Of a stretch of 64,000 nucleotides of DNA, positions 26,785-35,466 are shown one piece after another (positions within the stretch are counted from its first letter, which is position 1; each line of letters opens with the position of its first letter). The position numbers and the translations under genes were made by a program. Source of the stretch: Paenibacillus sp. 453mf (GTDB taxonomy: Bacteria > Bacillota > Bacilli > Paenibacillales > Paenibacillaceae); contig NZ_FPAC01000001.1 of the NCBI RefSeq assembly GCF_900116105.1, positions 2,483,135 through 2,547,134 on the forward strand, read 5' to 3'. The notes under the pieces are model-generated. The model made no database searches, was not told the DNA's origin, and was given only the letters and a program-made list of their open reading frames with translations.

Positions 26785-28371
26785 TCAGTTTGTCTTGGCT
26801 GCCATCTCACGATATTCAGAAGGCTTCATCCCATAATATTTATGGAACACTTTTGAAAAATATCTCCGTTCCCGATACCCGACCGCCGCTCCGATGGAAG
26901 CGATGCTCCGGTCTGTTCCGGTGAGCATCGCTTTCGCAGACTCCATTCTTTCTCTCGTTACATATTCAACAAATGTGACGCCAAAATGGCTTTTGAACAA
27001 CTGGCAGAAGTAGCTTGAACAGATTCCAAGCTGATCTGCCATCTCTTCAATCCCCAAATCTTTATCAAGTCTTGCCGCGATATAATCTCTTGCGGATGCA
27101 ACCAGTTCTCCTGCCGTGCGCCTCGGCAGCTCGCTGACGCATGCTTCTGCCAAGGTGAGAGACAGCTCATAATACTCGCGGAGCGTAAGCGTCTGTAACA
27201 TCACATTCCATATTCGTTCTTCTGCATCTGTCTGGAGCAGCTTCATTTCGTGCAAATCACGGAGCATGAGAACGACAATGTAGTGAAAATACTTAATGGC
27301 CTTGCCGTTATTCCCACCATTATCGGTGCACATCAAACTGTAAATCTGCTTCAGTACCGCTATAACCTCATTTTTGTTTTTCTGGCGAACAGCCAGTGTC
27401 AATCGATCCGACCACACACGGGACATCCATTCCAGCTCCTCGCCCGACTCCTGCTCATCCCTGATTTCATGCCGTGTGCCGGATTGCTCAGACATCATCA
27501 TCGCTCGCTGAGCATCTCTGTATTCTTCGGCAAGCATGTAATCATAGACGATCTTGCCAGAAGCATACAATTCCGCGGCCATGCCGGATGCATCTGCAAA
27601 CTTACGCTCCAAATCTTCAAGTAGAACAGGAATCATAGATCCTGTCTCAGGCAGTAAGGAATCATGTTCAATGACAATACACCATTCCCCATCCCGTGTC
27701 TGGATCACTTCTCCTGCTGTCCCAGAGGAGGCCAAATGACTTTCGATTACAGCGCCAACAGACTCATGCCATTCCTTACGCTCCTCCTCAGGCCATAGCA
27801 AAGAATTCAGGAAATAATCCTGTGCATCAAGTCGTATTAGAGAATATCGAGATCCATCTGCGGTGGACTTCACATCCATACAAGGATTGGGACTAGGAGA
27901 CTCTCCAAGCAATACTTCCTGCAGCCATTTTCGACGAATCCACTTGCTCATGTGGAGCTGTCGCACCGTACCCTGCTGCTCCTTGTACTTCTTCTTACTG
28001 ATACTGCTTGCAAGCACACCAATCTTTGACTCCAGCTCCAAATAATCGATCGGCTTGCATATGTATTCACGAACGCCTTGCTGCAGCGCTAGTCTGGCAT
28101 ATTCAAACTCCTGGTAGCCGGTAAGCAGCAGAATCTCTGCTTCCCCGCCTCGTACACGGTATTGTTCAATGAACGTTAAACCGTCCATGACAGGCATTCG
28201 AATATCACATAAAATGAGATCAGGCTGAACATGGGCGCTAAGCTCCAAGGCTTCACTTCCTGTACGGGCAACTCCAGCCACCTTGATTCCGAGCGTTTCC
28301 CAGTCGATAAACTCCTTCAAATTATCAAGTATAGGCTGTTCATCATCAATCAGCAGCGCACTCAGTTCCAA
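26785..28371 (-). CDS. AraC-type response regulator (YesN family)
   Basis: A 528-residue regulator: N-terminal receiver domain (about 1-120; LLIDDEQPILDNL, phosphorylatable Asp in PDLILCDIRMPVMDG, Lys in YICKPIDYLE), a long central region without recognised domain, and a C-terminal AraC double helix-turn-helix (about 425-525; ARLDKDLGIEEMADQLGICSSYFCQLFK, quoted in part GIEEMADQLGICSSYF). Start TTG 28371 follows GGGGGGA and overlaps the kinase gene by ten bases. It is expected to activate the adjacent sugar ABC genes after phosphorylation by the YesM-type kinase. Confidence 0.9.
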   Translation of the reverse strand: MELSALLIDDEQPILDNLKEFIDWETLGIKVAGVARTGSEALELSAHVQPDLILCDIRMPVMDGLTFIEQYRVRGGEAEILLLTGYQEFEYARLALQQGVREYICKPIDYLELESKIGVLASSISKKKYKEQQGTVRQLHMSKWIRRKWLQEVLLGESPSPNPCMDVKSTADGSRYSLIRLDAQDYFLNSLLWPEEERKEWHESVGAVIESHLASSGTAGEVIQTRDGEWCIVIEHDSLLPETGSMIPVLLEDLERKFADASGMAAELYASGKIVYDYMLAEEYRDAQRAMMMSEQSGTRHEIRDEQESGEELEWMSRVWSDRLTLAVRQKNKNEVIAVLKQIYSLMCTDNGGNNGKAIKYFHYIVVLMLRDLHEMKLLQTDAEERIWNVMLQTLTLREYYELSLTLAEACVSELPRRTAGELVASARDYIAARLDKDLGIEEMADQLGICSSYFCQLFKSHFGVTFVEYVTRERMESAKAMLTGTDRSIASIGAAVGYRERRYFSKVFHKYYGMKPSEYREMAAKTN

Positions 28372-30182
28372 GACGAATCCCCCCAATCGTTTTTGGGTAG
28401 TACACACCGGATCATCGTTCCTGCCCCACTCGCAGAGCAGATAAATATACCGTAATGATCTCCATATTGAATGCGAATTCGGTCGGCTACACTCCGAACA
28501 CCAAGACCGCGACGTTCAGACATCGCCGGAGATATAGGTTCATCCTCCATTTCCGTCGTCTTCGCCATGTATTCAAAGCGTTCAAGGACGTTGTTATCCA
28601 TCCCGATCCCATTATCCCGCACTTCAAGCACAACTTTACCCATATCTTCCCATGCAGTTACCCGGATGACTCCTTTGTAATCAATTCCTTCAAATCCATG
28701 CTGAATGCTATTCTCGACAAGGGGCTGCAGGGTGAGCTTAAGGATGGGAAACGTTTCGAGCTTCTCCGGAATATCAATCTCATATTCAAATAGATCAGCA
28801 AACCTGTATTTCTGAATCGCCAAATAGTTCTCTAGATGCCTCACTTCCTCCTTGATCGGAATTTCTTCCACTTCCTGAATGCTGATACGTAAAATACTGG
28901 CCAGCCTGTTTACCATCTCACTGACCTTCCTTCTTTCGCCACGAAGAGCAAGTCCATTAATGGACTCCAGTGTATTGAATAAGAAATGCGGCTTAATCTG
29001 CGCTTGCAGCACCCGAAGCTCAGCTCTTGTCTTCTGCATCTGCTCTGCCTTGACTCTGCGGAACAAGCTGCTGATTTTGTCCATGAGATCATTGATGCCT
29101 TGTGCTAGCAGCTGGAGCTCATCGTAGCCTTTGCCCTCGATCCTTGCACTGAAATCTCCGTCTTCCACTCTGCGCATAAACCTTACAAGTACCGCGATCG
29201 TGCCTGTAATCCGATTCATAAAAAAGACGTTGAACATAAGAGCGGCAAATAGACAGCAAATAATAATAATCACATACCAGCTGACAAGCTGATTCGTTTC
29301 TTTTGCCAAGGTGTTCCATTCGGTTACAGAAACAAGCTGCCATGGGTATCCCTTCATTTGGTACTGTGAAAGTATGCTCTCTCTTCCGTCGAAATTCAGC
29401 CTGGTGCTGTTGTATCCTTTTTTGCTTGCAAAAGTTTCGCTCATCAGCTCCGACATATACCGCCCAATATAAAAACCGGATGGATCATATACGACAAGCC
29501 CATCTTGGTTTACCATCATGAATTCCGTATCCTGATTGCCGCTCATGCTGAGATTACGGAAGATCCGGTCAATTTCCCAATTCTTTATCTGTACAACCAG
29601 AACACCGATGTTTTGAAAAAAGCTAAGCTCCTTTACAAGCCTAATTTGTGTAAATACAGGCTCATATCCTGTGAATTCTGGATGCTCCAGTGGAGCAATC
29701 CACAGGGGAACACCGTTTAATTCTTTCACTTGATTGTATAGTGGATGATTGGTGAACTCCCCGAAGGGAAGTGCCTTGAAGTCTTCTTTTGTAAAAATGG
29801 AGACGATCCGCTCGCTGGTGGAATGCTCCAAATTATAGAGAAAGGCATAGCTGATCGCAGGGTAATTATAGAGCAGGCTGCGAAAATTCCGCTGACTCGC
29901 ATTCAGATAGAGCTGATCGCTTTCACCGAGGTTCACAGGCTTCTCAGATTCGAGAGCCATCTGAAACACAGACGTAGCAATTCCATTGTCCGTTACATTG
30001 TTCATTTCCTGAAACACGCTTTCGATGCTGTAGCTGATCGACTTCAGCGCATACTCAGCCTGCTCGCTGTATTTTTTCTCAATTGTACTCGATGTCACGA
30101 GAAAGGTTCCGAAGCCCATGACACACATTGGGATGATGATCAATGCCAGAAACGCCACAACAAGTTTGCTACGCAAGTTCAA
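28362..30182 (-). CDS. Sensor histidine kinase (YesM family)
   Basis: A 606-residue membrane kinase: N-terminal helix (about 9-30), a large extracellular sensing domain (about 35-295), a second helix (about 300-322), HAMP (about 325-375), a His-kinase dimerisation segment PHFLFNTLESINGLA with the phospho-His, and an ATPase domain (VENSIQHGFEG, VRDNGIGM, RRGLGVRSV). Starts at TTG 30182, ten bases after GGGGAG, 43 bases beyond the permease stop. By family it senses a carbohydrate, perhaps with the lipoprotein encoded first in the operon. Confidence 0.92.
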   Translation of the reverse strand: MNLRSKLVVAFLALIIIPMCVMGFGTFLVTSSTIEKKYSEQAEYALKSISYSIESVFQEMNNVTDNGIATSVFQMALESEKPVNLGESDQLYLNASQRNFRSLLYNYPAISYAFLYNLEHSTSERIVSIFTKEDFKALPFGEFTNHPLYNQVKELNGVPLWIAPLEHPEFTGYEPVFTQIRLVKELSFFQNIGVLVVQIKNWEIDRIFRNLSMSGNQDTEFMMVNQDGLVVYDPSGFYIGRYMSELMSETFASKKGYNSTRLNFDGRESILSQYQMKGYPWQLVSVTEWNTLAKETNQLVSWYVIIIICCLFAALMFNVFFMNRITGTIAVLVRFMRRVEDGDFSARIEGKGYDELQLLAQGINDLMDKISSLFRRVKAEQMQKTRAELRVLQAQIKPHFLFNTLESINGLALRGERRKVSEMVNRLASILRISIQEVEEIPIKEEVRHLENYLAIQKYRFADLFEYEIDIPEKLETFPILKLTLQPLVENSIQHGFEGIDYKGVIRVTAWEDMGKVVLEVRDNGIGMDNNVLERFEYMAKTTEMEDEPISPAMSERRGLGVRSVADRIRIQYGDHYGIFICSASGAGTMIRCVLPKNDWGDSSWN

Positions 30183-30225
30183 GAACGCATTTCTCCCCGG
30201 TCGAAGAGCATAAGCGTAAGTCTCG

Positions 30226-31056
30226 TCACCCTTTGACGCTACCTGCGGTTACACCTTCAATGATCTGCTCTTGCAAAATGGAATAAATAATGATAACCGG
30301 CACGACACTGTAAACAATACCCGCTGACATCTGAGCGTAGTTCATCTGGTACTGATCTCTGAACTGCACCATTCCTACAGGCAGGGTACGAAGTGTGTCC
30401 GTGGATAAAAAGTAATTGGCTAGAAGAAATTCATTCCAGTTGCCAAGAAAGTTAACAATGAATACCGTAACGATCGCTGGAATGGTTAGAGGTAACACTA
30501 TTCTAGCAAAAATACCCTGTGCCCTCAACCCGTCCATAACGGCAGCTTCCTCAATTTCACTTGGGAGCGACCGCATAAAAGCAGCCAGAATAATAATCGT
30601 AAACGGAAGCGCATTTGCAATATAAGGAATGATGAGCGCAAGATGCGTATCCAGGATACCAAGCTTGCGGACAAGCAGATAGATGGGCAGCATGAGGGAA
30701 TTGTTCGGAATGAGCATGCCGATCAGGATCAGGCTGAAGAAGGCAGCGTTCCATTTTCCATGCTTCATTCTTGTTATCGCAAAGGCAAACATCGCTCCGA
30801 GCAAGATTGATACCACCGAGGCCAGAATTGAAATATACAAGCTGTTAAAAAAGTAGGTTCCGATCTTGGCATTAACCCAGGCTTCCACATAATTTTCAAA
30901 TGCAAACTCTTGGGGGATGCCAAACGGATTAAGCGCAATTGCATTGTTATCCTTCTTGACGGACGAGAAGATGACAAAAAGAAATGGAAACAAAATAACA
31001 AGCAAGTAACTGAGCAGAAATACATGGGGGATTGATTTACTCAAGCTTCGCATCAT
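30226..31056 (-). CDS. Carbohydrate ABC transporter permease (MalG/AraQ type)
   Basis: A 276-residue six-helix permease with the EAA-loop EIEEAAVMDGLRAQGIFARIVLPLTIPAI (in part EEAAVMDGLRAQGIFARI), which docks to an MsmX-type ATPase encoded elsewhere; no ATPase gene is in this cluster. The ATG overlaps the stop of the partner permease by one base (TAATG), so the two are coupled. The terminal ..QIIEGVTAGSVKG is typical of the YtcP/LplC subgroup. Confidence 0.93.
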   Translation of the reverse strand: MMRSLSKSIPHVFLLSYLLVILFPFLFVIFSSVKKDNNAIALNPFGIPQEFAFENYVEAWVNAKIGTYFFNSLYISILASVVSILLGAMFAFAITRMKHGKWNAAFFSLILIGMLIPNNSLMLPIYLLVRKLGILDTHLALIIPYIANALPFTIIILAAFMRSLPSEIEEAAVMDGLRAQGIFARIVLPLTIPAIVTVFIVNFLGNWNEFLLANYFLSTDTLRTLPVGMVQFRDQYQMNYAQMSAGIVYSVVPVIIIYSILQEQIIEGVTAGSVKG

Positions 31057-31940
31057 TAGTATTCAATCCTTTCACTGCGGCGGGCAATCAGCACTTGATA
31101 AAGAGCCGTCAGAATGAGTGTAAATACAAATATGAGGACAGCAATGGTATTTCCGTAGCCGTATTTAAAATTTGTAATCGCATATTTAATCATATAGGTT
31201 GCAAGCACGTCTGTTGATCCGGCTGGTCCGCCTTTTGTCATAACAATAACGATATCTGCCGCCTTCATGGCACCCGCAATGGACAGCATGATGACTACAG
31301 AAATGATAGGCTTAATCAGCGGCAGTGTAATGGACAATGCCCTTTGCAGCCGGTTCGCTCCATCGATCTCAGCAGCTTCGTCCAGATCACGCGGGATGGC
31401 GAGAATCGCTGCGAGTACCATAATGATGTAGAAGCCAGTCCACTGCCAGGCATTCGTCAGCAGGATGGAGAACATGGCATATTTCTCGTCTGACAGCCAG
31501 TAGATCGGTTCGATACCGAACAGACTGAGAATCTGGTTTAACAACCCGATATTCGGTTCATAGATGAAGCCCCACAATATCCCAATAACTGCTGTAGACA
31601 TAATTGAGGGAAGGAATACCGCCGTTTTGTACAGACCCTTGAGCCGCTTCACATTCGCAATAAGAAGAGAGAAGAATACAATCAGTGGAACCTGAATACC
31701 GCACGAAAAAAGAATAAACCATCCATTATTCAATGCCGACTCCCAGAACCTCTCATCTCCAAATGCTTTAGTATAATTTTCAAAACCGATAAATTTCGGA
31801 TTTTCAGATACGCCATTCCAGCTGGTAAAGCTGTAGTATATCGAATTCAAGATCGGATAAATAAAAAACATAATAAACAATATCAAGGCAGGTAATATAA
31901 ACATCGAGTATACCCAAGGGTTCTTGAGTGATTTGTTCAT
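31056..31940 (-). CDS. Carbohydrate ABC transporter permease (MalF/UgpA type)
   Basis: A 294-residue six-helix permease from ATG 31940 (GGGAGG nine bases upstream). The EAA loop DLDEAAEIDGANRLQRALSITLPLIKP (in part DLDEAAEIDGANRLQRAL) and the early FFIYPILNSIYYSFTSWNG segment are diagnostic for sugar permeases. A longer frame to 31991 lacks family residues. It pairs with the next gene to form the channel. Confidence 0.93.
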   Translation of the reverse strand: MNKSLKNPWVYSMFILPALILFIMFFIYPILNSIYYSFTSWNGVSENPKFIGFENYTKAFGDERFWESALNNGWFILFSCGIQVPLIVFFSLLIANVKRLKGLYKTAVFLPSIMSTAVIGILWGFIYEPNIGLLNQILSLFGIEPIYWLSDEKYAMFSILLTNAWQWTGFYIIMVLAAILAIPRDLDEAAEIDGANRLQRALSITLPLIKPIISVVIMLSIAGAMKAADIVIVMTKGGPAGSTDVLATYMIKYAITNFKYGYGNTIAVLIFVFTLILTALYQVLIARRSERIEY

Positions 31941-32000
31941 GTGCCAACAGCCTCCCATGGAAGAGCCAATAATGTACAGCCTCATACCCATTTAGTGTGT

Positions 32001-32026
32001 AAAAAAACCCCGGACGCTGTCCGGGG
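32001..32026 (-). terminator. Strong intrinsic terminator between binding protein and permease genes
   Basis: GC-rich eight-base perfect stem (32008-32015 / 32019-32026), three-base loop, seven T residues on the minus strand. It lies inside the operon, so most transcripts should stop after the binding-protein gene. Confidence 0.88.
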
Positions 32027-32058
32027 TAAGCAGTCCTGTTATTTCATCGTAACGATTG

Positions 32059-33441
32059 CTATTCCACTGCTGCGTTTGCTTCCTCTTGCACTTTCTGCAG
32101 ATCTTCTGCCATTTGCTCAGGGGTCGTTTGGCCGCCGATCAGCTTCTGAATCTGGATATTACTGATTTCTGTCGTTACATCGGCCTGAACAAGCGAGTCA
32201 AATGCAGGGAAAGAAGTAGCGGAAGCATTAAGTACAGCTACAATCTCCTTCATCAAATCATCCGTAATACTTTCGGTCAGAACAGCTTCATCGAATTTCA
32301 TCGCTGGCAGCACGCCGTCTTCAACCAAGCCTCTAATTTGCATTTCTTCATTAAACATATTCTTAATGAATGATTTGACTGCTGCCAGCTTCTGTGGATC
32401 GTCTGCAATCGAAGCCGCAAATCCGTATCCATTATTCACATCACGCATCAGAGAAGTTTGATCTCCGACTCCTCCATCTACCGGTGGCAAGTTGAAGAAT
32501 CCGACCTTTCCAATCAAGCCCTCTCCGGACTGCCCTTCTTTGAATACCGATGATTTCCATGTTCCATCATACATCAGAATGGCTTCACCGCTCGTAAATT
32601 GAGTCGTATACTCCGCATACTCAAATCCAAGCTCGCCTTTCTTGAAGTATTCCTTATCAACCCATTCCTGGTGTTTAGCAAAGGCTTTGACAACTCCTGG
32701 ATCGGTCCATGCCGCTTCCCCGGTAACAAACTTGTTTGTAACATCAGAGCCTGCGTAGCGGGACCAAAGATGGTTCGTCAGCATAAGCGGTACCCAGCCT
32801 GCCTTGGAAGCTCCTGCCAGCGGTACTTTACCATCTGCCTTAATATCAGCCAGCTGCTGCTCAAACTCGGCAAAGGTAGCTGGCGGCTGCCAACCCTTCG
32901 ACTCGTAATATTCCTTGTTGTAGAAAAATCCTTCACCCGATCCCCCGACAGGAAGACCATACACATTGCCTTCATAAGTGAATGGCTCAAGCGAAGAGAA
33001 TTTGTCTTGAATGCCCAGCTCTTCTAGAATTGGCGTCAGATTAAGAAGCATGCCTTCTTTGGCATATACCTTAGCATCCGGACTGCCGAAGAGGTCGAAG
33101 ATATCCGGCGGATTGCCTGCGGCCATTTCCCCCCGCAGCTTTTCTTTGCGGTTTACGTCTGAATCAACCCCATCTAGCGTAAATGATGCGCCTTCGACTT
33201 CCTCCTCCACTTTCTTAACCACGTCCTGCAGGATCGCAAGCCTGCGTTCCTTGTCCGCACCGACCTGGGTATGCCTAAGCGTCATTTCAAACGGCTCAGC
33301 CGAAGCTGCCGGCGGCGTTTCACCAGAAGTTCCGGGCTCCGCAGCAGGTGTTTCTGTATTAGAGCCACCTCCACAACCTGCCAGTGTTAGTGATACAACC
33401 AGCATTAACGACATCATAGAACCAAACTTTTTCTTCAACAT
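32059..33441 (-). CDS. Extracellular sugar-binding lipoprotein
   Basis: A 460-residue family 1 solute-binding protein. The signal ends with lipobox LAGC (Cys23) followed by a Gly/Ser/Thr/Glu spacer. The body shows the usual two-lobe pattern, with GDQTSLMRDVNNGYGFAAS-type hinge sequence (in part DVNNGYGFAASIADD) and ILMYDGTWKSSVF. Substrate cannot be inferred. First gene of the cluster; a -10-like TATAAT lies about 75 bases upstream on the minus strand without a clear -35. Confidence 0.92.
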   Translation of the reverse strand: MLKKKFGSMMSLMLVVSLTLAGCGGGSNTETPAAEPGTSGETPPAASAEPFEMTLRHTQVGADKERRLAILQDVVKKVEEEVEGASFTLDGVDSDVNRKEKLRGEMAAGNPPDIFDLFGSPDAKVYAKEGMLLNLTPILEELGIQDKFSSLEPFTYEGNVYGLPVGGSGEGFFYNKEYYESKGWQPPATFAEFEQQLADIKADGKVPLAGASKAGWVPLMLTNHLWSRYAGSDVTNKFVTGEAAWTDPGVVKAFAKHQEWVDKEYFKKGELGFEYAEYTTQFTSGEAILMYDGTWKSSVFKEGQSGEGLIGKVGFFNLPPVDGGVGDQTSLMRDVNNGYGFAASIADDPQKLAAVKSFIKNMFNEEMQIRGLVEDGVLPAMKFDEAVLTESITDDLMKEIVAVLNASATSFPAFDSLVQADVTTEISNIQIQKLIGGQTTPEQMAEDLQKVQEEANAAVE

Positions 33442-33582
33442 CCGTTTGCCCCCGCTTTCTATGAGCTTGTATTGTATGTAACTTACTTGCTTTACAATTT
33501 ACATTATAGAAACAATGCTGTTCTTCCGATAGGACCACAATTTAAAGATCGAGGGATAAAATCCTCGAAAAAATACATAAAA

Positions 33583-33612
33583 ACTCCCTTCGCATGTAAG
33601 AAGGGAGTTCGT
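33583..33612 (-). terminator. Terminator following the pflA remnant
   Basis: Ten-base stem AACTCCCTTC / GAAGGGAGTT (about 33587-33611) with a minus-strand T run (TTTTTA). It sits directly after the stop codon of the decayed pflA fragment, which suggests that the gene was once expressed. Confidence 0.7.
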
Positions 33613-33614
33613 TA

Positions 33615-33945
33615 TCACGACAACATATCAAATTTGTTTTTTGCTTGCTCCTTCCGTCCAGTCTCAATTAGATGGTAAGCACGGTCTATTTCATCTTGTT
33701 CAGAAGAGGGGACACCCTCAAGCGGATATTCTTTGCCTAGCAGCTTCCATTTATAGATTCTTCCATTTATAGATTCCCATTTGATGATAAGGAAGAATCT
33801 CGAATTTATCTACCCCCTCCAGTGTCCCTATAAACCGGCCCAGACTCAACAGATCGTTCTCATCATTATGAATGCCAGGGATATATACATGTCGGATCCA
33901 CATCTTCTTGCCATGATCAGACAACCGGCGTGCCCTGTAGAAATT
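33615..33945 (-). pseudogene. pflA: Decayed C-terminal part of pyruvate formate-lyase activating enzyme (pflA)
   Basis: The minus strand encodes recognisable PflA C-terminal sequence in two frames: first [37 protein letters not shown], then LLGKEYPLEGVPSSEQDEIDRAYHLIETG ending at TGA 33615-33617. The break falls exactly on a perfect 16-base tandem duplication (33744-33775); deleting one copy restores the frame as [18 protein letters not shown]. The N-terminal two thirds, including the radical-SAM CX3CX2C motif, are absent: upstream is noncoding sequence and a terminator. No pflB is present. So the enzyme is not functional here. Confidence 0.85.
33744..33775. repeat. 16-bp tandem duplication that frameshifts the pflA remnant
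   Basis: Units 33744-33759 and 33760-33775 are identical. Sixteen bases is not a multiple of three, so the second copy shifts frame and brings an early TAA. Confidence 0.93.
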
Positions 33946-33965
33946 TGCAGAATTTAGAGCCTATA

Positions 33966-34005
33966 CAAAAAAGCCGACTTTCTGATTAAGAGAAAGATTC
34001 GGCTT
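33966..34005. terminator. Bidirectional terminator after the NirD-like gene
   Basis: Stem AAGCCGA..TTTCT / AGAAA..TTCGGCTT (33971-34005) with T runs on both sides (six T on the minus strand; CTTTTT on the plus). Confidence 0.8.
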
Positions 34006-34042
34006 CTTTTTATATATGAAATGATATAGACCATCCATTGAT

Positions 34043-34426
34043 TCATCCAACAACAATATATAATTTGCCCTTCATGTTATGCACCCTATATGTTTGCACC
34101 TTGGTAATATTAAAAGCTTCTCTTATGACATCTCCCGTTTCCAGGTCAACCTTCCAATCGTCAGAAGGATCATAAACCGTATGTCTAGACACAATCCCCT
34201 CCGTCAGCCTTATTCCCTCTGGATTTATGCGGACATTATCGAGAGCAAACAGACCACCGTCACTTGTTCTGAACACGCCAATTTCTCGGTCATTTAGAGT
34301 AACCTTACGTCCGATCAATGAATAGAAATCCCGCTCGTTTCCAATTGGATAAGCCCTGGCCTTAATGAATTCAGACACACTAACAGGCACCTGTTGTTCC
34401 TTAATTCTCCCTTTGATCACACCCAT
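34043..34426 (-). CDS. NirD/Rieske-like small protein without Fe-S ligands
   Basis: A 127-residue protein. Residues about 28-125 follow the nitrite reductase small-subunit (NirD) fold: GVFRTSDGGLFALDN, LTEGIVSRHTVYDP, DWKVDLETGDV and VQTYRVHNMKGKLYIVV. The Rieske CxH and CxxH motifs are replaced (VRINPEG and DPSDDW), so no [2Fe-2S] cluster is expected; several genuine NirD proteins also lack these ligands. No nirB or nitrate gene is adjacent, and the gene stands alone between terminators. Function uncertain. ATG 34426 follows AAGAAGGG. Confidence 0.7.
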   Translation of the reverse strand: MGVIKGRIKEQQVPVSVSEFIKARAYPIGNERDFYSLIGRKVTLNDREIGVFRTSDGGLFALDNVRINPEGIRLTEGIVSRHTVYDPSDDWKVDLETGDVIREAFNITKVQTYRVHNMKGKLYIVVG

Positions 34427-34615
34427 AGGTTAACCCTTCTTTCCAAGATACGGTAATGTCTTCATTTCTGAAATGAAATTGATTCACCTAATTATTTTAA
34501 ATTAAAGATTCTGAAATGGGAATCAAATTTTGACGAATATTTCAAAATGATACCATGGTAGGATGTTTTGTTATGTGAATATTCTCACTATGGATGTTTT
34601 AGGTCTTTTTATCGA

Positions 34616-34655
34616 CAAAAAAAGCCTGCCGACGACTACTGTCGTTCAGCAAGCT
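34616..34655 (-). terminator. Terminator overlapping the end of the DUF4430-like lipoprotein gene
   Basis: Long imperfect stem AGCCTGCCGACGAC / GTCGTTCAGCAAGCT (34623-34655) with seven T residues on the minus strand. The stop codon (TAG at 34636-34638) lies in the loop, so the final codons are part of the stem. Confidence 0.8.
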
Positions 34656-35334
34656 CTAATCTAACTTCATCCCTCGGACTAAGAACCATATCTAGTCCAT
34701 ATTCCATTAGTTCTTTATTATTCACTTCAATTTTCCATTTTTCCGTAATTAGCGGGACATAACCATCAATGGAGTGAATGAATCTCTTGTTATCTGTCAG
34801 CTGGACCCGCTCATTCTTCTCGAGAATATCTCGTACCGTCAAATTAGGAAAATAAAGACTTGCAATCGAACCCCGCAAATCTGGCTGACTTACTCCACCA
34901 TAAATCGTTAATGTCACAGCCGATGGCTCCATATTTTCAATCTGGACAATAGGTTGAATGTATAGAATTAGTGAATCTTTGCTATCTAAAGAATGTCCCC
35001 ATGCATCAGAACCAATATCTTCATCATTTAATTTTAATCTCCACTCAAGAGACTCATCTAATACATATGAGCCAACTGAAGCAATTGCATTCGAACCTTC
35101 AGCAAATTCAGCGACTCGATCGATTGCTTCATGTACTGTTAGTCCTTCATTAATTCTAATTTGTACAGGTTGAGTTAGTGCGGGTATGTAGTTGCCGCCT
35201 TCTACACGGAGTTCAACAGATCCCGGAGTTTGGTCCTCCGCCATGCTTGTCCCCTTGTCTATCGAACTGCAGCCCGTAAATATGAACAAGAGTAGAATTA
35301 TTGCTGAAATTGTAAATGAGTACCGCACTTTCAT
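34636..35334 (-). CDS. Lipoprotein with two DUF4430-like beta-grasp repeats
   Basis: A 232-residue lipoprotein; lipobox FTGC (Cys22). Two similar halves follow: about 45-130 (NEGLTVHEAIDRVAEFA .. EWRLKLNDEDIGSDAW .. DSLILYIQP) and about 140-230 (FPNLTVRDILEKNE .. KWKIEVNNKELMEYGLD .. DEVRLELAE). Each half has a helix after a V-h-x-h motif, a W-x-h-x-N strand and a final D-x-h-x-L strand, as in DUF4430/transcobalamin-like modules. Whether it binds a cobalamin-like ligand is only speculation. It is monocistronic with AAGGCGGTGA before ATG 35334. Confidence 0.65.
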   Translation of the reverse strand: MKVRYSFTISAIILLLFIFTGCSSIDKGTSMAEDQTPGSVELRVEGGNYIPALTQPVQIRINEGLTVHEAIDRVAEFAEGSNAIASVGSYVLDESLEWRLKLNDEDIGSDAWGHSLDSKDSLILYIQPIVQIENMEPSAVTLTIYGGVSQPDLRGSIASLYFPNLTVRDILEKNERVQLTDNKRFIHSIDGYVPLITEKWKIEVNNKELMEYGLDMVLSPRDEVRLELAERQ

Positions 35335-35421
35335 GCAATCACCGCCTTACTTTTTTTTGCATTATTCTACAATCTATTTATATAGCATACTATTTTCTTA
35401 TGTTTAACTTCAACTCAAATA

Positions 35422-35443
35422 GAAAAAAGCCCAAAATTGGGCT
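35422..35443 (-). terminator. Terminator of the orphan gene at 35467-36174
   Basis: Stem AGCCCA-AAAT-TGGGCT (35428-35443) with TTTTTT on the minus strand. Confidence 0.75.
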
Positions 35444-35466
35444 CTTCTTATTTGACCTGTCTGACA

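Noticed and set aside
34079..34297. Plus-strand ORF overlapping the NirD-like gene
   Set aside because: Lies wholly inside the better-supported minus-strand gene; no ribosome site.
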